Assembly (NCBI GenBank): GCA_016808115.1
Contig: JAEQBH010001515.1
Location: 148,028 to 212,027 of the forward strand
Source of the DNA: Tetrastigma voinierianum
Lineage: Eukaryota > Streptophyta > Magnoliopsida > Vitales > Vitaceae
Length of the DNA stretch: 64,000 nt
Direction of reading: 5' to 3'
The notes beneath the pieces were generated by a model. The model had not been told where the DNA came from. It did no database searches and worked only from the letters and a program-made list of their open reading frames with translations. Shown here piece after piece: positions 22,025 to 34,192 of the stretch. Each line of letters opens with the position of its first letter. Position 1 is the first letter of the stretch. Position numbers and translations under genes: made by a program.

Positions 22025-24517
22025 TGTAACACTCATCCTGAAGAGTAGCGTGACAGAGGCGAATCCAGACAAGCAAGATTAAGAGTATTCTTAATTATTT
22101 TAAGCAAGTCAGAATAAATTTTTGAGTTGTTTTAAGGGTGAAACTATAAAGTTTTCAAAGAATTCAGTAAGACTTTTGCAATTAAGGAAAGTGGAGGTGA
22201 AATTCCAATTATGAAATTTTAAAAGGATAATAATAATAATAAATTACTATAAGGGTTCGTAGCTCTAGAAAATTCTCTAGATCTCGATGATGAAACTGAC
22301 TGCCCTAAATTGAAGTTCTCACAAATCTAGTGACCCATAAAATACTTTCACACTCGGTATTAACTAATATTTTACGATTTTCTGGGGATGACAGTCGCAG
22401 AGCATTTCAAGCCGACAGCATTTTTACAAAATCTGAAATCAGCAGAACGACTGAAAGCAAAGTTCATTCAAATAATCGAACTCGAAAAGAATAGTACCGC
22501 ACATAAACTGACCGAACGGCGTTAATGAAATCGTATACTTAAAAAAATAATAATAATAATAAAAGAATAAAAGTCCAACAAAGAGGACTGACGTAATCGA
22601 AATGATATATGGAGACGATTTTTATTTTATATTTCGCTTCTTTCTTCGATTTACCAACCCACCGTAGATTGGCCTGAAATATATGTATAAAGTTGGTCTA
22701 CGCGACGAGGGCTACGTTGCGTAGTATCAGTTGCCTTTGTAGCATTTCATCACACTTCAAGAGAGGAATTTTTCCTATTTCAGTTATTTCCTCGGTGCCT
22801 AAATGCTATGTAATGGCTTGAAATTTTCTGGGAGTCATGAGCGTCTTTGAACTCATCCCAAAATTTTTGGGGACTGAGTTTAGGAATTTTTTGGACTATG
22901 TTCTGATTGCATCTCGCTGAATTTCGAGACGCTTTTCTGACAATGATCAAATTCTCGTGATTGTAGCCGGACAGGTCGGACATAATTTTCAGAAATGTTT
23001 TCGAGTATTTTTAATTCTACAAAGTCCTCGAGTCAGTTACAAAACTGATAGCTTTTAGCTGTGGCATTTAATGTAGGGGTATTTCGTCAGATTTCACATC
23101 ATATTATCGATGTCCTTATCGAATGGGACTAGTAATGCAAAGTTTTGTTAGAATCAGTTCGTTTGATATAGCTCGCTTGAAAGCCCTGCGGTATGTTTTA
23201 TGGTTAAAACGTCAACTGGCAAGATTTTCGTATTTTGTACATTGTGTAGCGATCGAGTATCCGACGATAATTTAGAGTGCTGCATAAGAATTTAAAGAAA
23301 TTTGGGCGAGAAAATGTGAGTACTCTCAAAATCCTTTTCTAAAACGAAAGTGTTTAAATTATTAAGTTTGTAAAATGCTTTGAAAATATAAATTTATGCA
23401 AGCATTTTTTTACCTCCCACTATATACTCGAAGAAAAGTCTGGATTTCAAGATTTAAGAAACAAATGGGCCTAGTTTAGCAAAACCTTAGATGGCACAAT
23501 TTCAATCTCCTGGCCGATGTATCTCGCATTGTGCATGGCAAGGTTATGGGATATTATGACTTTCAACTATAGCTTGTCTCTGTCTGAATTGAGGATTAGA
23601 TTCCACACATTTATACAATGAGTCGCCCTCCCGCACATCTCGGGGTATATGATACACTACGCTCTTGGGCATGGCGACGAGGTGTTAGTTCCGAGGTTCC
23701 ATCACCGCTCTGGTTCCAAGGTTCCATTATGTTTATAGAGACCCCGCCGTGTTGACCTACTCATATTAGACGTAGTGTTCCGAGGCTTCACACCGATGCC
23801 GTTCCGTTTCGCGGCATCAAGCTCCGGTGGTATTTCGTAAATGGGCCACAAAGGGTTGGTACTTGATTTGCAAGTATAACACTTTTCGGGATATTAACCA
23901 CCACCGAAAATGAAGCCAAAGAAGATAAATAGTTTTCATCACGCTGTAAATGGTTTTCATAGCGCAAAACTCGCTTTCATAAATAGCTTTACAACCATTT
24001 CTCAGAGATAGATTTTCATATTGGGAGGTATACAAAGCAGTAACAACATTTAGAACTTATATACTCACTTGTTCGCTTGCCTACGCTTTCTCGTTTTTTA
24101 AATAACTGAAACATGTGTCAAGCCTAAAGACCTTTCCGTGATCCTCACCCTAGACGCCGTGTTATGATTATATATAAGATATGTGTAAAGTAAAAGTAAT
24201 AAAAGTTAAAATGTGACATTTTGTATATAAAATATCTTTTGTAAAATATGCATGCATATTTAGAAAACAAAGCAAGTATGAAATTATGTTGGATTGATTA
24301 TTATCTTATATTTTATTTGGCGACCGTATACCCTTATGATCAGAATGATTTGAAAATACTGGGAGTGTATTTTTTTATATATTGTGTGATCTTTGTATTT
24401 GGCTCGACCACGGCAAATAAGTATGCCGCTGATTTACAACTGGAAGGTGATTTTGGCAGAAGTGAAAATTTTTATAAACCCATATTTCAAAGACAGCTTC
24501 AAAGTAGCTTTAATCCA
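22025..24517 (+). mobile_element. LTR-like region of a related gypsy family, + strand
   Basis: It starts tgtaacactcatcctg. The block at 22260-22580 matches the fragment at 10357-10735, and 22695-22725 has ctacgcgacgagggctacg, the motif also found in the - strand chromovirus LTRs. No polyprotein is seen. The 3' boundary is not certain: a plausible end lies near 24165 (gacgccgtgtta), and the remaining 350 bases up to the next LTR are unassigned. Confidence 0.5.
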
Positions 24518-26546
24518 GAAGACCCGAGAAAATTCCAATTTTTCTCAAAAATGGCAAAATAAAAATTTCGATAAAAATCCGGAATTTTTCTAGATCTCAA
24601 GATCTAAATGGATCTCTCCGTTGAAATCTTCATAAAGCTGGTCACGCCGACTTCGCTAGATTCAAGGCTGCCTGATTTCACGCTGAGCATGCAGGCCTGA
24701 TGACACATGACAGTTAAGGATGCCACTCGCACCATGTGGCGTGACACTTGGCATAAATAGCCAGCCTGCCACTCAAGCCATGTGGGAGAAGGATTCCATG
24801 GCCCATACGACACATGTGACAATTACTACAAGGGGCAATGTTAAATAAAAGAAAAAGAATTAAAATTGAGCCACCACTCGTTTGATAAGGAGAGATAAAT
24901 TTCCTCCCATCGGGACTCGATGATGATTCTCCAAAAAGGGGGAGAAAAGGACCAAAGGAGAAATGCAGGGCAATGAGAGAAATGGTAAGAGAAAATGAAG
25001 AGAAAAGGAAAAGAAATAAGAAAAAGGCGAAAAAGAAAGGAAAGAGGGAAAAAGTGAATCCGCTTTTATAGAGCACAAAGAAGTGAGAATGATAGCTGAA
25101 AAGGAGGATTTTCCTGCTCTGGCGGTCGACGTCTCGAAAAGCTTCTCGAGTGACTAAAGTTTGGTGCACCAATGGATCTACGTGTGATTATTCAAAAAAG
25201 TCGAGTTTCGACAACCCAAGATAGATATTTTCCTACTTGGTTTACTTTTAGCCTATAAAGGCTTTGTAATGGTAGGGGTTGTTTGCGAGTACATGAGAGA
25301 CCACGTAATGCGTTCCAAGCCTTGGGACTAAAGGGTATAAATTCATGACCGTTGTACCTGACCGGTGGAAGTTGTATTTATGAAACAAAGTTTCAGTATC
25401 ATGGTTGCTTTGACGGATGATAGTGATTGGAACCAAAATGGTTCATGTTTGCTAAGGGGCCGTGAGGTACCCTGTTGAATGGTCCCAAGTTGGTGACCCA
25501 ATTGCGTGTTATGGCTTGCTTGAATAACATGCAGTGTGTGGAAATATGATGTTGATGCATGCTATTTAATGTATTAACATGATTTGCATGGAGTGTAGAT
25601 TATAAGGGATAAATTATGATTTTCCATGATTTGTAAATGTTTCATGTGCTCATTCATGCACGTAATACGGGCGAAAACGACGCAGATCATGCATTTCATA
25701 CGCATTTTCCGCCACATCGCACAGCCCGGGTGTGGGTGCAGAAGGTTTATTCATCACGCGGTTGTCGAACTCTGGGAAAATGGGACTAAGTCCAAGGTAG
25801 AGATTCAATGAAAATGTAAATGATCAAAATGATAAATTACATGTTTTCATGAATAAGTTAGTAGATCCTCCCGCAAGCAGAAGTCCCACCATTTATTCAC
25901 TAAGTTAGACATTAACCCTACGATGTCAAAAATGCTACATATGCATGTTCTACTGTAAACTTAAATCCGTGGCCCACAAAATAAAAGAAAAGTAATCAAA
26001 ATCGCTTTGATAATTGAATCGAGGGTTTTCCAATGGTTTAGTCAGGTGTGTGACTAGTTTTATTTCACATTCGGGCATTCCAGTGTGAGGGAGCTCTGCT
26101 AGACCTGAAAGTTGTGAGCATGAGGGTCAGATCTCATGAGATATAGACATCACATAGAAAATAATTCCATGAATAGATTTGCTGTTTATATATGCCATTG
26201 CATATGCATTTAGGGGCGGGAGTAACCCCCATAGAAGACTTTCTACTCGGGCTTAAGCCACCCCTGTCGTGGGACCCTTTCAGTAATACATCATCCAGGA
26301 GACCAAGACTCCAGGTAGCTTTTTGAGAAGAAAGCCGAAATGTGGCTTTAAGAAACTATTTTGAAAATGTGTATAAATCTTTTTGTAAAACAACATGGAA
26401 AACTAGTTATAATATACTGATTATTTTGTTTTATGAGTATTAGTTTATTAGCCTACAGGCATTTTTATCAGTATACGCCCCATGACATGAGACAGATACC
26501 GCAGTGTCGACGTATCAACCTCGACACCCCTGGACCGGGGCTACAT
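24518..26546 (+). mobile_element. LTR of Ty3/gypsy-type element (family 1, copy 2)
   Basis: It begins near gaagacccgagaaaattcca and ends about ggaccggggctaca at 26546. It corresponds block by block to 5597-7570, including a purine tract (24950-25045), the nearly identical core at 25429-25532, the cgagggttttccaatgg block at 26022 and a gccgaaatgtggcttt block at 26333. No gag or pol fragments border it. It may be a solo LTR or part of a nested pair with the fragment to the right. Confidence 0.65.
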
Positions 26547-27448
26547 TAACGCTTAACTTTATGGTAACTTGTCAATTGGAGTGAGTCACGTGGAGGTTAC
26601 CGTGGAGTCATTTCGCATTTCTCGTCACTGTGAAGGACCAGCGAAAATGTTTGTGAAAGTAGTGAATTTCGACGTAAGATTTTCCGAATAATCGCTCGGC
26701 TGACGCTCCAACGTATCACTTCCTGATTTGCGACCACAATCAATGTTTGAAGAGCATTCAAGAATTTACTGAGTAGCTCCAATACTTATCGTAAATCCGC
26801 AGAAAGTTTCAAGAACAAAAGCTTTTTTGTTGTGAAACTCGTATTTTTACTCGCATACTGGCTTAGACATGTGTGAGGGAGCCTGGTGAGCAATTTATGA
26901 CATGAGATCGGGTCATGGTGATATTCCGAGTAGGTTCATGAAATTGCTTGAATGCGACACATATGCAAGACTTAGCTAGGAGTAACCCATGTAGGAATTA
27001 TCACTATCGGGAGTTTTGTTTATCTGTCGATGATCACTATTTCGGGCAAGTATTAACAGCCACAAGATTTGGTGACCCGCCACCAGAGGTCGCATTTTTA
27101 AGAAAGCCGCATTGTGGCTTTGGTATTGATTTTGTATAACATATATTGTAATCAGAAATTTTCATATAATGCTTGAATTAAGAGTATCAAAACTCTTGAA
27201 TCCATGTAATATATTCGTCGGATACGTATTTTCAGGAGTATTGATACAAGGGGTCCAAGTGACCATTATTTTACTCGCATGCATCCCTGTGGTCATTGTA
27301 AACCCAGCAGATGTACTACACCTGGGTAGAGCTCCCGTACAAAGGAGACTCTCGCTCCGATTTCATGAGTGGTGCTCTGCAACTCGACATCCACGAATAT
27401 TCCGTTGTGTCGACCTGCTGTCAACCCGACCCCTAAGCCGCCACATAT
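26547..27448 (+). mobile_element. 3' part of a further related LTR
   Basis: The region has the layout of the 3' half of the same LTR group: a gagggagcc block, aagaaagccgcattgtggct near 27100 (compare aagaaagccgaaatgtggct at 26330), and an end aagccgccaca at 27448 resembling cagcgccaca at 7570. The 5' half is missing or too diverged to see. Confidence 0.5.
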
Positions 27449-27915
27449 TTTCTCATGTTTGGTTTCACCTTGAAAATATAAGAAAGCAAAATTTAATTTT
27501 AAATTCATCAAAATTTATTTTAAAAATTTTTTAGTCCTTAGATAATAGGCTAGAGACACAAATAAAATGAATTTTTTTTTCCTCCAAATTTTATTTCCTT
27601 CCATTTTCCCCCTCAATTTGCATCTATATTTTTTCCCTTAGCAAGGCTCCATTTGAAATTACTAGGTAAAGAAAAAAAATACGAAGGAAAATAATTTTTC
27701 ATGTTTGGTTTTATCGTAAAAAATATAAAAGAAAATAAAATATAATCAAAATTCTTCAAAATTTTACATATTTTTAAATTTTTTGATCCTTATATAATAG
27801 AGAAAAACAAATGAAATAGGTTTGAATAAATATTATTAATTTATTAAGTTTAAACTTACTTTTTATTTTTTTATTTTTACTTTTTTCTTCATTAGTACTT
27901 TGAAATAACAAAAAA
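27449..27915. repeat. One and a half copies of the AT-rich repeat seen at 11630
   Basis: Two consecutive pieces each start with ctcatgtttggttt or catgtttggtttta and carry the tagtccttagataatag / gatccttatataatag block. The second continues with aatttattaagtttaaac as at 11865. No coding sequence. Confidence 0.5.
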
Positions 27916-28070
27916 TGAAGCCTTAAGGTTCTGACTTCTAATCCTATCTCTCATTGGAGGGAATGAAATGGAAATTTTGAGGAAAATATTTGAAGCAAAA
28001 ATGCTAAAAAATAGTATTATAATATTTTTCTTTAAAAATTAAATAACAAAATAATATATACAATCTTGTT

Positions 28071-28074
<4 letters not shown>

Positions 28075-28141
<67 letters not shown>
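28075..28141. repeat. (TA)n microsatellite
   Basis: An uninterrupted run of TA dinucleotides of about 60 bp. Confidence 0.95.
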
Positions 28142-28145
<4 letters not shown>

Positions 28146-28512
28146 GATTTTATTCATAATAAAATATGTGTACCATGCTATGCTATGAAGAATCAAAGGA
28201 TAAAAATAGGAGACAACTTTTTGAAACTATTAAAACATGTGGTGAATTTTTTTTTTTTTTTGATAATAAAACATGTGGTGACTTAGTTAATCGATATATT
28301 TATTTCCCTCATGTTAGAAAGAATTAGTGTCATCCTTTTGTTACATGGGGGCATTTTATACTACTCGGTTGCGACAAGTGTCGCTTTCTCATTCACACGT
28401 TGTCCGTTTAGGGTGAAAGATTACAATACGCCACCACGATGACATGTGTCCCACTGCTCAATAAAAGATAGAAACATCATCATTCGACTATATTTTTCTA
28501 TTTTTACGCTGT

Positions 28513-29342
28513 AGGGGGTTATTTTTTTTTTTACTTAATTTTGAAAGCCGAATAACTTTCATTATTAAGTCGTTTATTTTTAAAATTTGCACTTATTGTT
28601 TATTTTTTTTTTAAAGTTTTGAATGTAAAAGTAAAAAACGCTTGGCTTTTTCTATCTCGTAAGTTCATTTTTCATCAAAATAGGAAAAACTCCATCATTT
28701 TCCAACAAAAAGAAGCCATTGTCATCACTTACTCATCGAGGATGACAACCGGGATGGTTTAGACTGGTAAGGGTCTCTATCTCGACCCGACTCGTTTATT
28801 TTTATCAATTTCCAAACTTATTTCATTTAAAAAATTAAACAGAGCGGGTGAGGATGAGAAAATTCCCAAACCTGCCCCGTTTACATTTGATTTTTGTTTT
28901 TATTTTTTATTTTTTAATATTTTTTATTATTTTAAAATTAATATATTTCATTAAAAATAAAAATATTATGAATTTTTATAAATTATTTATTAAAAAATAT
29001 TCTAATTATTATTATTATTTATATTAAAGTATAAAATAAAATAATAAAATAATATTTATAAAATATAATTGGGGCGGGACAAGAGTAACAATACCCTCGA
29101 ACATGTCTTGGATTTGAGAAAATAAACTCAAACTTATTAAAAACCCGATTATAATTAAACCAAACTCGTCTCATTAAGAATGAGGCTATACGAGAACCCG
29201 AAATAATCTGCTCCATTGTCATCCCTACTTACTACCTAATATTAAAAAATAAATAACTTAATACTTAATGCTATTAAGCACTATTTAACATTAAGTTAAA
29301 GAAAAGTTATATTCAGCATTAAATAAAAAAAACAAACACCAC
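28513..29342. mobile_element. Composite TIR element, copy 2 (inverted relative to copy 1)
   Basis: The right end attcagcattaaataaaaaa followed by acaaacacca is the inverse of the left end of copy 1. Inside, gaggatgacaaccgggatgg (28737) and attgtcatcccta (29226) are the inner MITE ends. The central AT-rich part matches copy 1 inverted but lacks the LTR fragment. The left outer end (ttattttttttt then acttaatt) is more degenerate. Confidence 0.55.
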
Positions 29343-29679
29343 CTTAATTTCTCAGTTACTAGTTCACTGACAGCAGTTCAATAAATACATCTATGCATCA
29401 AGCTCCGACACACTACCCGGTTATGCATGAGTCAGCCATTTTATTGTCTCGCTTCGAGATCGGGATGCCCAGCGGACTCCCCGAGCGCTTTCTAAGAACC
29501 GGGTATCTAGCTGGACTCCCCGACGTTGGGCTCTGAGTGCTAATTGGCTCCGTGATATCTCATTCGAGTAACTCCACCAAATTAATTAAAACATGGAGTA
29601 GAATAATAACTCCCCTTATTAAGACTAAAATGCCCTATGTTAATTATGTTAATGTAACAAAGATTTACTTGGGATACAT
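29343..29679. other. Spacer with a short GC-rich duplication
   Basis: Around 29468-29530 ggactccccgag and ggactccccgac occur about 40 bp apart. No gene or element is recognised. Confidence 0.4.
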
Positions 29680-29772
29680 ATATTACACCAAAGCAACTAT
29701 TCCATCGTGAGGGGCCGATCTTGATATAAATATGAATGGGTTTGTATTGTTGGTCATATATGGTTTGCAACT
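29680..29772 (+). pseudogene. DUF295 gene fragment (second copy)
   Basis: This 90-base piece matches 8518-8606 of the F-box pseudogene: ttacaccaaagcaactattc then catcgtgagggg here, against ttacaccaaagcgactattc then cattgtgagggg there, and both continue to a ggtcatayatggtttgcaa segment. It corresponds to the conserved ADPDVNGDFVLMVIHGLQ region. The match ends abruptly at aactaggg, where an element with a cagggGTCTCcaac-like end begins. It is probably what is left of another family member, cut by an insertion. Confidence 0.75.
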
Positions 29773-30084
29773 AGGGGTCTCCAACAGTCGAATCGTCCAA
29801 ACTCAGCACGAGGTCCGCTGTGCTCGACTTGGTGGGCCAGGCTGCTTAGGCCTTGCATATTGTTGAGGCATGAGACCCAAGCCACGGGTTTGGTATTAGG
29901 CGAACTTATCAGACCCAAGAATTGAAAGATTTCTTTTTCTTTTTTTTTTAACAATAAAATCTAGCTTAAAATTCAATGCACCAACTAAATTTGACTTTAT
30001 TGTTACGGTTAAACACTGTATCATCAGACTAAACTTGGAACTCCTCCTCTTATTGTAGGACTCATCTAGCTCCTCCCCTTGTCA

Positions 30085-30714
30085 CTACACTAGCCTCCTG
30101 TCCGGCTCTGGTCGGGCCCTCGGTCGCTGAAGCATATGAACAATGCGATTCCAGCAGCACGTACATGTGATGGCTGGTAAGCCAATGGATAACGCGATGA
30201 CCGTAAAGAGATGGAGACTACCACTGTATTCGCTTTCATTTCCTGGAATAATCATATGCAAGATTCAAGAAGAGTTATCATACCATTCCAGTATTGATCC
30301 TAATTAAAGACAAGGAGACTACCACAGGGTTTGCTTCCATTTTCTGGAATAATCATATGCAAGAGTTCTCTTATAAGCATTTTTATTGAGATTGAATGAC
30401 GCTTTTTTGTATCTTACTTCTTTTAAAAGCCATTCTCAGAAATCAGAATGAGGCATGCATTTATTTTTACCATTCCAGAAATACACTTTTAAAAACCATT
30501 CCAAAATCTTACCCTCATTTAACTCTCTTTGGAGAGTACTTATGACGTTTGCTGAAGTGATCTTGGGCATCAGCCTTGTTTTCGAATTTTGTGCCACAAG
30601 CCTCTTGGGGCAGTTCTCTTGGTTCCCCGTGCTCTTACGCAAGTGGTCCTTGTATTGGCGGTGAGTCATTGGATCCACGTCACAATATTCACACACTACC
30701 TTCTTCTCAACCAT
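30085..30714 (-). CDS. Possible two-exon small gene with a Cys/His zinc-finger-like motif
   Basis: I do not recognise the family. A first coding exon, 30714-30513, starts ATG (context cacgATGG) and encodes a motif VCEYC, then KDHLRKSTGNQENC, a C-x2-C...H...C pattern that may bind zinc. It is preceded on the - strand by ttgtcttagcag, a good splice acceptor, and ends at GAGG/GTAAG, a good donor. A second exon from 30242, after the acceptor ttattccag, joins in phase and runs to TAG at 30085-30087; it encodes TVIALSIGLPAITCTCCW, a hydrophobic stretch. The joined frame is 119 codons plus stop. Exon 2 shows no known domain, so the model could be chance. The frame across the first exon also reads on to 30436 if unspliced. 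Confidence 0.3.
30205..30365 (-). repeat. Tandem duplication (about 101 bp) including a splice acceptor
   Basis: On the + strand ggagactaccac, a gcttycatttyctgg segment and aataatcatatgcaag occur at about 30209-30262 and again at 30305-30363. On the - strand each copy gives cttgcatatgattattccag, a splice-acceptor shape, followed by similar exon starts. From the upstream acceptor the frame stops after 14 residues; from the downstream one it stays open for 52. Confidence 0.7.
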
Positions 30715-31289
30715 CGTGAAAGGAGATGATTTCAGTTTCTGCTAAGACAATTTGGAAATTATTAGTTTATTTCTCTTAATGAACATATAACAAAGGAGAA
30801 TAACATAAGTGTGTGCTATGTCAATTCTTCCCTTAATTTATACTACTAATTTCATTGTCCCTAATGTTTTCACTATTAGAAACTTTTAAGTATGTAAAAT
30901 GTACAGTTCTTGGTGAAATTCAAAGCAATCAGACAGAAATTCATTGAGTTCTCAATCAAGGGAGAGGACTGCTGATAGTGTTTGATAATAATGTTTCTGA
31001 TTATGATAATGTAAAACAATTCAAGAAAATATCAGTTATATTCACACTCACATTGATTTTTAACAACAAAATTTTCAGGAAGTGAATAGTTATTCATAAA
31101 TGCACCAAACTTGAAGCTAAGGAGAGAGAGTTTCTGGTACTGGTTTTACATTTTTCTGATTATGTTAATTTATGAAAACTCAAACAAACCTCAAATTATA
31201 TTTGCAGTGGCATTGTTTTTTAAAGCAAACATTAGAGAAAGAAACTTTTGCTTGATATAAATATCATTCAAAATTAGGGGAGAGAGAGA

Positions 31290-32690
31290 GTACCAGGAGA
31301 AATCAGCTAAACTAGAGTTGCAGCAGCAACTTAATTCTCTTCAGAGTCTCTTCAAACGTAGGTCTGAGAAGTTCAAGAAAACATTAGATTTGATTTATAG
31401 AAATATCAAAGTTCAATTGATCATTCAAATTTTTAGGAAATTGAAATTATCTATTAGCGATAGCCTTAGATCTTTTTAGAGAGGAGTAGAGAGAGTCAGC
31501 TTCTTCTAGTTTACATAGATTTGTACATCAAATATTTCAGAATTCAAACTAAACACTCGTTGATTTACATCGGCTTCATCACAGAAAAGAGAAAATTCAA
31601 AGTTTAGATTTACAGAGAAATCTGCACTAATTCAAACAGATTGTTCAAAATTTCATGAAACTAGAGCTGATTTTTCAGAGAAAATAGCAGAGTTGGAAAG
31701 ACAGATTACCAATAGAAATCTCTAGCTGATGGAGAGTTGCAAGCAGCAGCAGCAGCAGCAATGGAGGACTTCTCTTCCAGCCACTCTCTTCAAACAACTC
31801 TGAGAAGTCAAGGTTTAATTATGTTAGCACTTAGCAGTGCATTGTTTTGTTAAGCAAACATTAGAGAAACAGAATTCAAGGTTCAAACTAATCGTTCAAA
31901 CTTTTAGTTAATTCAAATATAGCAGAAAGAGTTGGCTTCTTCTAGTTAGATTTCGACATCAAATATTACAGAATTCAAATTAAACATTCATTGACTAGAA
32001 ATGTTTTACATCATCGTGAGGCTTCATCATATTAAAGAGGAAATTCAAACTTCAGATTTACAGATAAATCTACATAATCCTCAAATTTTCATGAAACTGG
32101 AGCTGATTTTTCAGAGAGTTTAAGAGAGAATACCAAAAAAAATCAGTGGAATGAGATTTGCAGCAGCAGCAGCAAATGGAGGACTTCTCTCTCCACAGTT
32201 CTTCAAACAACTCTGAGAAGTTCAAGCATATCTTAAATCATATTAGCACTGCATAGTTTTGTTAGAGAAACAGAATTCTAGGGTTCAAAATAATCATTCA
32301 ATCATTCAAAATAATCCGTAAAGCTTTTGAAAGAGTAGAAAGAGTCTGCTTCTTCTAGTTAGATTTCGACATCAAATAGTGCAGATTTCAAACCAAACAC
32401 ATTCATTGACTAGAAAACTTTGCTTCATCACATTAAAGAGTAAATTCAAACTTCAGATTTACAGATATACGTGCAACATCCAAACAGAGTGTTCAAAAAT
32501 TCATGAAACTGAAGCTGATTTTTCAGAGTTGAAAAGAGATCTAGAATACCAAGAGAAATCACTCGGAAGAAAGCTAAAGCTGCAGCAGCAGCAGCAAATG
32601 TAGGACTTCTCTCTCTACATTCTCTTCCTTCCTCCTCAGAAACCAACACAGACAAACGGAGCTCTCTCTGTCTCTGAGAAGTTCAAGCTT
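31290..32690 (-). repeat. Four-fold tandem repeat (about 412-436 bp units) with CAG/CTG runs
   Basis: The landmark atgaaactrgagctgattt occurs at 31655, 32091 and 32503, and a CAG run (three to six units) occurs at about 31318, 31740, 32160 and 32578. Other shared parts are acttctctctccac-type sequence, aactctgagaag and gcttcttctagttaga. The leftmost copy is the most degenerate. On the - strand the CTG runs follow a possible TATA box at 32702, so the array may be a repeated transcribed leader of the gene at 30714. No long frame with an ATG start is present. Confidence 0.7.
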
Positions 32691-32692
32691 CG

Positions 32693-32702
32693 CTACTTAT
32701 AG
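32693..32702 (-). promoter_or_regulatory. Possible TATA box for a - strand transcript
   Basis: The - strand reads gcggctataagtagcg. It is followed by a CT/GA-rich leader (cagagacagagagagctccg), as often seen at plant transcription starts, and then by the CTG-containing leader repeats. The inference that it drives the small gene ending at 30085 is untested. Confidence 0.35.
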
Positions 32703-32719
32703 CCGCGGGAAAGGCTTTG

Positions 32720-34150
32720 GGGTTCAAAGCATGGGGCTGAGAGCCTGATCCTGCGATGCGGTGCCTTTAGTTTTCATGACTCAGGATTAATCCTAACCGC
32801 TAGATCAGAAGCTTGGTGAGGGCCTGGATCCTCTGCATGCAGGTGCAACGTGATTCGCTGCATTATGCATAAGATTTTGACACGTCATCGGAATTGAAAA
32901 AGTATTAATCCCACCAGATTATTTGAAATATCTTTACAACCGCTAAAATGTGCTCTCTAAGAATGTGACAATTACATTGTTATAGAAGTTTTCAAATCTT
33001 TTTAAAATTATTTTTATTTACTAAATTTAATAATAATAAAACTATAAGTTATAAATCAGATGCATTTTCAGTTAAATGATATATCCTCAAATTGGGCATG
33101 ATCTAAATGAACTTTCTATTGGAATTATTTAAAATTATTTTTTGAACCATTTATATTTATTTATATATAAAAAAGAAAATAAATATTTTTTATTGTTACA
33201 TAAATTTGCCTCATCAAATCAAAGTTATTAAGATTATTAAAACATTTATTACCTACTTCTAGTCATAGTTTTAATTTCTCTTTGGTTTTGCTTCTCTATT
33301 TTCCTTTTCTTGTTTATATTTTAAACATAAAAACAGATATTTCCGCCGAGCTGGCGCTTGACACTGATTCAAATCGAACAGAGGTGGAAATTGTTTACCC
33401 TTATTTATCATAATCTGCTTTGTATTTTATGACTTTCATTGACCTTTATTGCTACTCAACCTCGTTTAAGGACATAAAATAGTTGATAATTAATATTTTT
33501 GTTTTAAAAGGATATATCATTTTTCATAACTAATTGGATTAGGGGTCTTCAAAAAGCTTAAAACTCACTTAGGGTCTAACCCAGGGTCCGAATGCTTAAA
33601 ACTCACTTAAAACTCACATGTAAACCCATCCCTTCATTTTTATTTTTTTATTTTATTTAAATTGTCTTAAAATTAAAAAAAAAAAGAAAAAAGAAAAAAG
33701 TAAGTTAGAAAAGACCCAAAATAAAAAAATATATCTTCTAAAAAATTTTATTTATTACATTTGAATATGAGGGGAAAATTTATATGTATATGTTTTTTTT
33801 TTTTTTTTTTAATACATAACGTATCATTCTTTAATGTATACCAATCTACCCTCCGTAAATATGTTAATAGAATTCTTGTTATTGTTATAAATAAACATGA
33901 TAATTTAATAATCCGAAATAACTAATTTTTTCTTTCTTTAAGTATGTTTTAAAATCACATGAAGACTGTATTCTCTTCAGTCTTCCCATCTCAGTACTGC
34001 ACAAACCTCCTCCCAAACAGTCAGTCCCTTCATTTTCTCGGCAATCTGATCTCCAGGAAAATCAGCAAACCAAACACCACCGATGGAAAACAAATGATCG
34101 ATCCTTATTCCTAATTCCACTGCCCCCACCCTCCCTCCTCTTCCTCTCTC
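32720..34150. other. AT-rich spacer
   Basis: No gene is recognised. Near 33557-33620 the phrase cttaaaactcactta occurs twice. Long A and T runs are at 33675-33705 and 33795-33812. Pyrimidine-rich sequence at 34105-34160, with cctataatatc near 34157, may be the promoter and leader of the next gene. Confidence 0.45.
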
Positions 34151-34192
34151 TTTCTTCCTATAATATCTAGTTATAACCAGCACAGTTCAGCC

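Noticed and set aside
33977..34183. 68-codon - strand frame upstream of the lipid-transfer gene
   Set aside because: It covers the CT-rich promoter and leader of the + strand gene and matches no family.
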